From positions 11,894,676 through 11,958,675 of the forward strand of contig NC_136016.1 in assembly GCF_048128805.1 (NCBI RefSeq): a DNA stretch of 64,000 nt, written 5' to 3'. A program made the translations under genes and the position numbers. Positions 52,699 through 62,830 of this stretch are shown here, piece after piece. The notes under the pieces were generated by a model. That model was not told where the DNA came from. It searched no databases and saw nothing but the letters and a program-made list of their open reading frames with translations. The DNA is from Centroberyx gerrardi (taxonomy: Eukaryota; Chordata; Actinopteri; Beryciformes; Berycidae). The stretch's first letter is position 1, and each line of letters starts with the position of its first letter.

Positions 52699-54165
52699 AG
52701 ATGCCCTGCTGGCCTGGTGCTTCAGGCCGATATCCCATGAAGCCTCCATGCCTGCCTGTCAGTCTATCTGTCTTCATATTCCCAGACGCACCTAACCTCT
52801 TTCTACTGAGAGGGTCATCTCCAGACTAGAGGGGACAAAGTGTTTTTATATTTCATTCTGGTTTTAGCAGTAGCATGTTCATGTTGTTTGCAATGCCTCT
52901 GTTCAACGCCTGTTGTCCTTTTGGGTTCTTCATGAGAAAATAGACAAATAGAAAATGGGTACTAACAGAGAATACCTGCAAGTTTGACTGAAGACTTATT
53001 TTTGTTACTTTGTTACTTTGTCTTCTTCTTGTCAGCTTCAGTGTTGTAGAAATACACCCAGCATCAGCAGGGAGTGTGCAGACAGGCAGCCCAGAGTCAT
53101 GGCTCTCTTGTGAGATGGGAGAGTAGGTGGGGAGACACAGAGGTGACGCCCAGCATGTAACAGAGATGGGTGTAGTGGTGTGTGACTGAATAAGTGCCAG
53201 TAGGAATATGAGCGGACCAACGGAGAATACAGAGGAAGGTCTAAGTATTCCAGTTCAAGACACTTTACATACAGTAAAGTAAACAACAGCTTTTTAGGGA
53301 GGGGCATAGGAATGTATTCGATTCAGTTTAACAGGGGAATCTGTTGCTGAATAATTGAAAGTCATGACAAGCAGATCCTATCTTCTTTGAGACAGAAAAT
53401 ATCACCCCTGCCTTAAAGTAGCAAGACACCCAAAGGGCCATTTAATTGAATTACTTGAACTATTTAAAATACTATTGATGGTGCAAACCTTGTTAGATTT
53501 AAGTACTGTAACACTGTGGGGTCTGATGGTTCGAGCAAATGTATGGCTTTGCGGTTGAGTGGTGCTGTCTGCATGAATATTTGTTCAGACCATGGACATT
53601 TCAGCCTTTAAAGTTTAATCACATTATTCACACCGACTGGTAAGATACTGTGTTCTCTTACGTCAGTTCCATGGACCAGGTTCAACTTGATCCACTCGTT
53701 TTTATGTATTATCATGATAGTATTATATGGTTGAAACTACCACAGATCCCTAAGTTCTCTCTGATACCATATTGTATAGCTAGCCTTGGTCTGGAACTGC
53801 ACCGGAACATTTCACTGCCTCTCAGTTGGAGGTTTTAATGCTTGTAGCAGAGTTCAGTGGAAGTTTGTGTTATTACTACAGATCCCAGAAGGCAGTGCAT
53901 GTCATGTTTATGTTCTCTAGCAGTCTGTGATCCCATAAGGCAAGGCCAGTCTCAGACAATGCGTCGCACTGTGCCATATGAGGAAAAAAAAAAAGATGCC
54001 CTGGGTCCATATGTGTTGGAATGAACAGTTTGCTTTTGTATTAAATTTATCTTAATCATATTTGAAAAGTTATTTTTATAGCTAAATTTTATGCCACGAA
54101 ATGTTAATGTTAATTGTAAATACTGTAAATAGAATCCCATCAATAAAACACCCATAAAACAATTT
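52699..54165 (+). other. pdk2: pdk2 3'UTR
   Basis: Follows TGA at 52696-52698. The first good AATAAA signal is at 54142-54147, giving a UTR of about 1.47 kb. Confidence 0.6.
54142..54147 (+). terminator. pdk2: pdk2 polyadenylation signal
   Basis: Canonical AATAAA downstream of the pdk2 stop, with a TG/T-rich stretch following at 54175-54215. Confidence 0.6.
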
Positions 54166-55129
54166 CAGTGCAAAATGCCTGCCTTGTCTTATTTTATACT
54201 ACATACTGTGTTTTGGGAATACAGTTGGTTTAGGTGCACAGAGATGATGGAGTACATTCATATCAGTCAGTAAATATATGAAGGTGAGTTTACACAGACA
54301 GACAGACGGGTCCCTGTGCTGCAGCCCTTTCTGTACTTTCAATGTGTATTGCGGTGTGGGAAGTAAAGGGAAATGATGAGAGGGAGAGACAATGAAGCAT
54401 GAAGAGGTTTGCCCTGCTGCTATAGGATCTATTCTAAGGCTAGTGATGAGATCAAGTTTAGCAACTCTACCCTGCAGCCATCGCAGCACCAGACCCTCAG
54501 GCACATTAAGTCCTACTGGGCACGTGGGCCTGTCAGTAGAAGTTCCCAATCCCGATCCGCCTCTGGGTATAAAGAGTGACACCGTTTTTAGCTTTAAAGA
54601 GTGAATGACAACGATGATAGAACTTGCCCAGTCTGGCCCAGTGCCAAGTGAGGCAGAGGTCACTAGGGGGGAATAGAAGTTACTGTCATGAGGTTTGTTT
54701 GGGTTCAGGGGGATATGAGAGTTTGGCAGTGAAAGAGGAAGAGCCTGAAGGGAGAACTAATAATAGATGGCTTCTGTTGGCTTTTTTGTGTCACATATTT
54801 GCCCTGTGTGAAATTCATTCCCTTAGAGAAGCAGCAGTGGTGATCTGTTTCCCTCTCCTGTGTCTCTTATACTGCTGGTCTGTTAAACACAGTACATCAA
54901 ATTTCAAAAATGTCAAATTTCTGCTGCATGTAAATACAATAAATTTGATTTTCATTCTGATGTGTGGGCATAGTATTTATCAACTGATGACTACTTGAAG
55001 CATACATGCTTTGCATTTCAGTCAGTATTGGTATGATTGTGTACTGTGGACTGAAACAGGTCCATGGTGGAAAGCAATACATCTAAATGATCAACAAAAT
55101 AGCTTTAAAGAGTATATTGCTTTACATTT

Positions 55130-55200
55130 GTGGCAGCAGGGTGGTGTAGTGAATAGGGAGACATCTGCACTTTCCTGTCTCTTTTCTACCGTCTCCCTCT
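55130..55200. repeat. Dispersed repeat fragment related to 11850
   Basis: Shares 'gcagggtggtgtagtgaata...' with the 11850-11975 element; short and 3'-truncated. Confidence 0.4.
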
Positions 55201-55671
55201 ACTTTCCCACTGTGTAACAAAAAAAGTAGAAATACTAAATTAAGTAGACTGCCCTCTCTTCTTTAAAATATAGAGAATTTTATATTTTAGTCATTTTTTC
55301 ATCAGTACGTGCAGGTTTTATCTTTACATGCAAGTTATTCTTTCCGGGGATGCCCTTCTATTTTTGCTGGTGAGTGAAAGATCCTGAAGGTGGCATATGT
55401 CAAGCGAGGCTCACTTTACAGTCAGTGTCATGTTCATATGGCTCTATGGCTCATAGGCCAACGGCAGCAGATCCATATAAGGCCAGCCAGCCAGAGTGTT
55501 CACCCCCAGTGGGCAATGTGGACCAACACAGTTATGATGAGAGGTGGAAGGAATCCCATAGTGCCCTCTTCCTTATCTCAGATAAACAACAGGCTGATAA
55601 ACTATCCATAGCAATGAGAACAACTGCTACAGTACAGTGACATACACACCATGTCCAATGGTCTGTGTGTT

Positions 55672-55753
55672 AGAATGTATCAGGATTGACACCATTGTCA
55701 AGGTACCACACATTGGGAAAAAAAAAAAAAAAAAAAAAGAATGTATCAGGATT
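55672..55753 (+). mobile_element. Short poly(A)-tailed retro-insertion with 16-bp target-site duplication
   Basis: AGAATGTATCAGGATT occurs at 55672-55687 and again, identical, at 55738-55753. Between them are 30 bases (GACACC...CATTGGG) and about 20 A. This is the signature of LINE-mediated reverse transcription, here extremely 5'-truncated. The source RNA was not recognised. Confidence 0.75.
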
Positions 55754-57291
55754 CAGACAAATTAGTACAACCTCTTTGTTAGAGGAAGAATAAGAATGGA
55801 ACAAAAGGAAGCCAGGTTTAAATCCAGTCATTTGGATGTATTTAAATATCCTACACACAAGATAATCAAATATGCACGTACATTTGTGTTTATCCATCAG
55901 ATCTCTTTTGCATTAGCCCAAACAGGCTCAACAGAGTCAAATCCCACACTGACGTAGCTATTGATACCGAGCATCACATCACCACTGCAAATGGCCAAGC
56001 CTGTGTGTGATAGTGGCCTGTCAACACAGTAGCTGCCAACAGAGACCGCGCTGCCATGCCAAGTGTTTTTCATGAAGGGATGGTTGTCATTTCAGCAAAG
56101 CAGCCAGAGCGCTCTGGCAGCTTAGTGTTGTCGAGTCTTTTTCTGTGAGTGCCATCATGTGCAGCAAGTGCCTGAGTTGGAGCACATGTGCTGTCGCAAT
56201 TTCCCTCTACTCTATTTCCTGTCAATCATCCTGTCATGAAAACCACTGCATCACTGGAGCACTACCCACTTTCTTTTCAAGTCAAAAATACTGGGACGTT
56301 GGGGGACTGCTGCCAGATGCTGTAGTCAAGTGGAATAGCTGCTGCTGCCCCCTACTGGTCTGTGTGGGAGAAGCATCCACTTATAATGGGTGGATTGGTT
56401 CACATAGTGTTATCATTCAAATCCTCAAATGAACAGAATTTGCTGTATATGATTCGTTTTGGTTCATATGACCAAAAAGAAAGAGCAAAGAAAAAAAAGA
56501 GTAGGCTATTTGCATTCATAATATACAGTATGTTGCTGCTCTTATTGTGTGCTGATAAAAGAAATTTGGCCTTCACCATGCATTTGGCCTATAATATCTC
56601 TATCTATATTGTGTTATACATTCTGATCTCTGAGTTCCCAGAACAGCTCATTAAAGCAAAATGTCTCAAACATTAATGATCAAATATGGATTCTATTCCT
56701 AAATGAATGATGAGTTTTAATGTGAATTATTTGCCCTTATTTAACTTGGTACGTGCAAGGCCATGTTGTGGTGGCTTCATCACCTGCCTCCAACTTGATC
56801 ATTTGTAATGTTCCAGATCCCAATTCCACTCCAATCTTCAAGGATAAGGCTGTCTCAGTGTGTATACATGTTCTTATCCATAGCAGTGGAGGTTAATAAT
56901 AAGGACACAGTAAAAAAGATGTAGAAAAAAAATCTTAATCAGCTGAATCAGCTTAAACTTGAACTGATTTACTCAACTAGCTGACAGTGTTATTTTGATA
57001 AGTGATTCTGTTTCAGACAAGTTTTAGCCCTGAATTGAACTCTGGTTTGGCCATTTTCATGCTATTCATCCATCAGACTATGTACAGTAGCTTACTGAGA
57101 AAAGAGCAACTTTTACCCTGGACTCTGCTGACCATACTGACTTAAAAACTGCCAACACTGTAATTATTTCATGCCTACGTCTGCATCTAGTCTGTGAAAA
57201 GTAACACCTTAAATGAGTGGGAAAGATGCTGTTAAACTGAAGTCCATAACTTCCCCTTAGCTTTTGCGTTACTGTGTCACCTATTGATGAG

Positions 57292-57572
57292 TATATAAGG
57301 TCATCTTCTGACAGCGGTTGAGCTTCTCATCATGCGTACATGAAGAGGTAGGGGAAACTTTGAAATACTTTGACATACTTTTATGTGAAATATACTTACA
57401 CTTTTTATACATCCTAACACATTTGAAAGAGCTTCATTATCTGAAAAGGCTGGTGCAGGCATGTTAACTGTGTTTCAAGATGCTTATGATATATTATTCT
57501 GTTTCAGCATTCACATGGCCTCTCTCTGGTGAACTGCTCTGTAACAGCAAGCTGGTGATTGCATAGTTCAAG
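57292..57572 (+). promoter_or_regulatory. TATA-box promoter and two non-coding leader exons of the D8C-C1q gene
   Basis: TATATAAG at 57292-57299. A leader exon would start near 57320 and end at 57347 with donor GTAGGG. A second leader exon, 57508-57572, has acceptor TTTCAG and donor GTACAT. The coding start exon follows at 57950 right after its acceptor, so leader splicing is required. It contains one short ATG frame of four codons (from CACATGG). Confidence 0.5.
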
Positions 57573-57949
57573 GTACATTTACTTTTAGCACATACTTTAT
57601 CTCCATAACACAGCCAGGTATTGTCTGTTTCCAGCAAAAAATAATGTACCATGCCTTAATTCTCACCATAATTATCATCTAAAATTGTTCTCCATATCTG
57701 TAAAATGTTTCATTCCTGAGAGACAGTGAATATATGAAAATGTTTCATTTTTTACTTTTTACCACGGGAATTCAAATCATATGCTCTATAATGGTAAAAT
57801 GGCATTAATAATTCCAAGGCATCTGGAAATAAATTATGTTTCTCCAAAAAAATACACAAATGCAAACATACATTTGATTAATATTAGGGTTATCAGAGAA
57901 GCCATATAAATGTCCTCTTACATAACGGTTGTGCAACTGTTGTCCCCAG

Positions 57950-60900
57950 ATGGTCGTCTTAGCTGTCGCTGTGTTTGTGATGTTGTCATCTTGTGCATTT
58001 GGCTGTTCTGGGAACACAAATTCTGTGAGTATCAGCTTCGCTTATTGATGTTGAAAAGCTAGAAGGCAGATGGAACATAACATAAAACTCATACATTATG
58101 CATCAAAAATATTCTTGTTTTCCCAGATGTTTTTAACGCGAAAAGACAGCACTGTGCGTGCTGAACTTTTGTCACACTAAACTTATAAAGAGAATAGAAC
58201 ATTACATTATATTAAGCACGAGAAAGTTGTGTGATAAACTCAAGTTTTGTCTGACATATAGTTCATTTTTTCCTAGTCTGAGCTGAAGCTTTGGAACATA
58301 GACGATCAACCTTTGGCTGTGCAACTTGCTGCTGTGTATAAGGTGATATAATATACAGCATACATTACATGTAAAATTGAATGTTGAATATATAGTCTAT
58401 TATAGAATCAATGAAAGTACAGTCTATTGTCTATCATATGCTTTACAATATCCTGGTGCACTTATTTGGGGGTTATGCTGGATTTATAGAGGATTTTGTG
58501 GATTTCTGAACTTATCTGCAAATTGCCACATTTAATCAGAGACCTCAGACCTTAGCAGCACCTCTGTCTGTTTTAGATATGAAATGAAATATCAGAATAA
58601 GATATCAGATACCTCAAGTATCATAAATGTACAGGGACTTGCTTGGTTGGTTGGTTGATTTTTACATAGTCGACCATGTATCAGTCTGTAATCAAAAAAT
58701 ACTCAGCATGCTGTCATTTGCAGGAGCTGGAGAGTCTAAGGTGTGAACAAACAACAGCTCAGCAGCAGCAGAATGCTCTGAATCAGGTAGCATCTATACA
58801 GCTTTCCTAGAATTAAATAGCTCCTGTAGACAGTTCTCTCCATATATCAACCGCTGAATATGCAACATTTCTTTATGCACAGATGCTGATAACAAGCCAC
58901 GAGAAGAAAATGACGAAGGAAGTAGGTTGGTAGATAAAATATGAGCAACTTTCTTTACATCAAATAGAATGATTTACATGAGTTCATTCTCAATGCTCTA
59001 TGTGCCACGCTCCGCTGTACCCTATAGAGCCAATTCTGACATACAGTCAGACCTCACTGAAATCTGAACTCAGAGGTGGAAATTCACTTGCCTTGCAGAA
59101 ACCACTATGCTTGACTACCGTACAAATCACGAGGAGGAACACAACCTGTGGTCCTCTGAGGAAGACTCCAAGCCACTTGTCGACCCCTGCTACCACTACA
59201 CAGTCCTGGACCAAGCCTGGCGCGCCACCAACACCACCACCAAGTACAAGATGTGTGACCGCCATGCCAAATGGAAAGGTAACTTAACAACCTTAAGGAA
59301 ACCTAAAGAGAACCTAAAATAAACTGAAAATCTAAAGAAACCTTGAGAAACCTAAAGAAAGTGCTATGATGATGATAATGATGATGATGGTGATTTTACC
59401 AAAGGCTGGTACCGCCTCTTCTACAACGGCAAGAGTCTGCAGATGCCTGAGAGGTGTGTGGCTGTGAACAAATGTGGCACCCACGCCCCGCTGTGGCTGG
59501 CGGGGCCGCACCCTAAGAGGAGGCAAGGCGTTGTCACCCGCAGGGTGTGCGGCCACTGGAAGAAGAACTGCTGTGCCTTCAAATCCACCCCCATCAAGGT
59601 CAAGAAGTGTCGTGGCAACTATTTTGTCTACAAGTTCGCCAAGCCCACATCCTGCTATTTGGCTTACTGCGCAGGTATTAAATAAATACTCTGTATGTCC
59701 TTAGTGGAAAATATACCTGAAATTCATCAGCCAGTATTTCAAAAACATGATTGATGGTGATTCTATCCTCAAGAGCATTAGCTCTTAAGATGGTTCATAA
59801 CTTTAATAGTAACCCATAATGCTTTATTTTCATGAAAGCAATCTTTTATAAGAGCAGGTGTCATTTTTTCAAATGGTTGAGACCTTATTTTGGGAATGGG
59901 ATGAAATTTATAATATTTTGGGATGAAATTCTGCTTATGATTATGGCAGATATTATGGGGGGACAGGAGCTCAAAAAAAAAAACAATAAGAAAGAAAATG
60001 ACACTCCTTCACCTACAATTGATTTAATTGCACTAACTTTGGGGGAGAGACAGATGTGGACATGCTGTTACCAAACTATTTATTTAAAAATACAGAAAGG
60101 AGAGCACTTGCAGGTCAGGAACTTGAGCCCCACTGGACCGCATGTCTGAATTGCAGTGCTTCTGTAGAGATCTTGATGCTTTAGTCTGGAAGCTTCAAGT
60201 ATTGCTTTTCTTCATGCAGGTTTAGTATGATCTGTAGGTGCAGCACTGTATGACACCGTATGTCTATTCTCAGATATCAACACCCTTGTATGTGGGAGGT
60301 GCAGAAGAAATCAGTCCTGTGTGAGCAGAGACAAGATTAATTGGAGGTGTAAGAGGAAGAGAAGACGTAAGTCCCTGTCATCATGTTATTGGTTAGAATT
60401 GTGATTATTACTTAGTTTTTGTAATGTCCAACCTGGCATTGGTTTTTCCTCTAAACCCTGGTTTCTTAAACTAGTAGTTGGGACTCCAGACGGGTCTTGG
60501 GCCTGTTGCCCCTCACCTCACCTCTCCATAGTGAGAGATTACGTTTCTGATTAGAGTCTTAAACACTCATCGTTACTTTGAAAACATAAAGGCACAAAGA
60601 TATTCTTAATGTTAAGTTTCTTTTGGTGAAATCTGCTCCCTTGCTTTCTGTGAAATCAAATGATGATGATGATGATTACTACAACTACTACTACTGATAA
60701 TAATAATAATAACATCTCACCTTCTTTCAGTTCTATCCAGAAAGATCCACTTCTTTGCCTCCTACCCTGGCAAACTCTCAGGCAAGGTGAACAAGATCAG
60801 GTACAGCAAGGTGCTGGTGAACGTGGGCCGAGCGTTCAACAGGAGAACCGGGGTGTTCAAGGCTCCGGTCAAAGGAGTCTACCAGTTCTTCTTCTCCACC

Positions 60901-61137
60901 CAAACGGGTCAGAACGGTCGTAAGACAGATCTGTGGCTGGTGATCAACGGTTACTGGGTCGCTGTCTCTCACACCCACGTCTCCAGTCCCTCCACTGTCG
61001 GCAGCCTGTCGACCTACATGACCTTCCTGCGCAGAGGGGCTTTAGTGTTCGTCACCCACAACTGCGGCAGCTCTTGGGCCAACGCAGCTTCCATGACCAT
61101 TACATTTGGGGGCTCACTGCTTGCACAGTGGAAATAA
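57950..61137 (+). CDS. Secreted D8C domain + C1q domain protein (405 aa, complete)
   Basis: Coding exons: 57950-58024, 58277-58342, 58724-58786, 58883-58921, 59074-59278, 59405-59674, 60274-60366, 60731-61137; phases all fit. Residues 1-18 form a signal peptide (VVLAVAVFVMLSSCAFG). Residues 26-81 are Gln/Glu-rich, probably a short coiled coil. Residues about 118-239 are a D8C domain as in uromodulin, GP2 and OIT3: DPCYHYTVLDQAWRAT, WKGWYRLF, MPERCV, CGTHAPLWL, GNYFVYK, CYLAYC. Residues 246-265 (CGRCRRNQSCVSRDKINWRC) resemble the small Cys-rich piece after D8C in that family. KRKRR follows at 266-270. Residues 274-405 are a C1q jelly roll (FFASY, YSKVLVNVGRAFN, GVFKAPVKGVYQFFFS, ending GSLLAQWK). 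N-glycosylation sequons at N24, N134, N252. Uses: extracellular; D8C in GP2/uromodulin binds bacterial fimbriae and C1q domains trimerise, so a defence or mucosal role is plausible but unproven. Exon 59074 has the weakest acceptor; an alternative at 59092 breaks the frame. Confidence 0.88.
59365..59395. repeat. (GAT)n microsatellite beside an exon
   Basis: Imperfect GAT/GATAAT units ending about 10 bases before the acceptor of exon 59405-59674. A similar ATG/ATA repeat run (60660-60712) precedes the last exon. Confidence 0.8.
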
Positions 61138-62220
61138 TGCAGCTATAAAAAAAAATATGATATTGTAAAACATTTAAATACAGTATATTTTGATTTTTAA
61201 CTTGCGTATAATCTAGATGTTGCCTTGAATAGAATGTATTGGAATGTGTATTTCTCTGAAGGATGTGTCTAGAAAAAGTCTCTATTGGTTTTGTTGGACT
61301 AAAACATGCTTTCATTCAAGTTGTTTCCCACGAGTTTTTGTTGCTTGTAATGTTACTGATACAGGAATTGAAGCTTATTCTAGCACTCACTGTCTGTTGC
61401 TCTGGATAAGTCTGTCAGCTAAATGCCTAAAATGTAAATGTTATCATTATAAAAAAACCTAAGTATGTTTGTCATTTCTAATTCCATTATGACTGTAATG
61501 AGGTGTTCTGATAAATTGTATTTAAGGGGGTGAATTGATTCAATAATTTACTTTTAGGCTATTGATATTAAATGTATTTGTTTATTAGTATTGGTGTCTA
61601 ATCTTGGCCAGCAGTTGTCTATCAATAGAATATAGTGTAATAGAATAGAATAGAATAGAATAGAATAGAATATCAATACATGCATTTACCTTTGTCTTAC
61701 ACAAGGTGGCACACTAGCATCGATGCAACCATGGTGAAGTGATGTCTGGTAGCAGCCTGTTCCTGGTTTTCAGTAACAACCTCCGAGCAGAGGAGTCTTC
61801 TGCTGTAGCACACAGGAGGGAGCAGTCCGCTCCAACAAGGCTGAGCACAAGCACTGATGTATATTCAGACTTGTACAGTTAATATTCAACTTAACAATAG
61901 CTCAAATCCAGTACATTTATTAGAGAATGCCATAGCCTCTGCTTAATGTTTCTCAACATTTTTGAATCCCCTAAATATAGCTCAAATCAAATCCCATACT
62001 TCAAATCCCATTGACCAAATGCTGATGAGCTCTAATTTTCCCTTATATGGTAATAGAGGGCATCATAAGAGTGAAGGCCAAACATTATGGTTTCCTCCGA
62101 GTGTTTTACAGCTTAGAGGTGACCCGTCATCACTGAAATATGTATAAGGAACAGTAGAACAGTGGTCTGCAGAAATATTTGTAATAGTTTTGAAGTTACA
62201 CACAGGCCAGTTCTGACCAA
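61138..62220. other. 3' flank of the D8C-C1q gene and intergenic
   Basis: Follows the TAA at 61135-61137. No canonical AATAAA seen close by; an ATTAAA lies near 61566. Contains a pentamer array at 61638. Nothing else recognised. Confidence 0.5.
61638..61672. repeat. (AATAG)n pentanucleotide repeat
   Basis: Seven consecutive units. Confidence 0.95.
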
Positions 62221-62224
62221 CACC

Positions 62225-62735
62225 TCAACAGGGCGGAGGGCGGGGCTTGGAAGAGGCGGCTGGAATCCTATTGGTCGGCAGACAGCCGGGACGAGACGAG
62301 AGAAACTCAAGGAAAAAGAAGCCGTGTAAGGAGGGTTGGCTCCTGGTGTAACGGGACAAGGATACATTTCGGCGAAAAGCAGCAGCAACTTTGTATGGAT
62401 ATGAAGATATTTTGGGATAGTTTGCCATTTCTAACTAAAACGCTGGAACTTTGACAAAAAGATAGCGATTGCCAGACAAAATTACACAAAATTTGCTTTC
62501 ACTGTATATTTTTTGTACCGTTTTGCAACCTTAATGTAAAATGAGTGAAAATACAATTTGACTTCTACTACTACTACATGAGTAAAAAATGCGATTCGAC
62601 CATACATCTCGCAACTGAGAAGGTGCTCAGTGCGGCTCGCCATTGTTTACCTTTGCTGTCGTGGGCACTTCAAAGCAGTAACAAGTTGTTGGAGAACATA
62701 TTTTCCTCGAGCTCGAATAAGAAGAAGATACAAGT
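62225..62735 (+). promoter_or_regulatory. myo1d: myo1d-like promoter and 5' leader
   Basis: GC boxes GGGCGG at 62231 and GGGCGGGG at 62239, and an inverted CCAAT box (ATTGG) at 62270-62274, lie about 460-500 bases before the ATG, so a housekeeping-type promoter is likely. If transcription starts there, the leader contains ATG at 62541 (seven codons) and ATG at 62578, whose frame runs past the main start codon. Confidence 0.5.
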
Positions 62736-62830
62736 ATGGCAGAACACGAGAGTCTGGAGTTTGGGAAAGCTGACTTTGTGCTTTTGGACAACGTGTCTTT
62801 GGAAGAATTCATGGCTAACCTAAAACTCAG
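62736..62830 (+). CDS. myo1d: Unconventional class I myosin, first coding exon (myo1d-like)
   Basis: ATG at 62736 opens [20 protein letters not shown] and continues [12 protein letters not shown], ending in donor GTAAGC after 95 nt (phase 2). This is the characteristic N-terminus of the short-tailed myosin 1d/1g group; MYO1D has [14 protein letters not shown] at the same place, MYO1G differs more. The product would be an actin-based motor at membranes; Myo1D sets left-right asymmetry in flies and fish (established knowledge). The expected next exon (FEKGRIYTxIGEV) was not found before the window ends, so only the start is here. Confidence 0.85.

Larger units (their letters stand above)
54170..57280. 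other. Intergenic between pdk2 and the D8C-C1q gene
   Basis: No convincing gene. Holds a repeat fragment near 55138, a poly(A)-tailed mini-insertion at 55688-55737 and otherwise unremarkable AT-rich sequence. Confidence 0.65.

Noticed and set aside
54199..54663. 154-codon open frame on the minus strand past the pdk2 3' end
   Set aside because: No recognisable domain, no splice signals that extend it, and open frames of this length are expected a few times by chance in 64 kb. It is not the neighbouring SAMD14 expected from human gene order as far as I can tell.
59000..59287. Plus-strand frame starting MCHAPLYPIEPILTYSQ across the D8C exon
   Set aside because: It is the wrong reading frame. 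The D8C motif and exon phases require the frame through 59107 instead.
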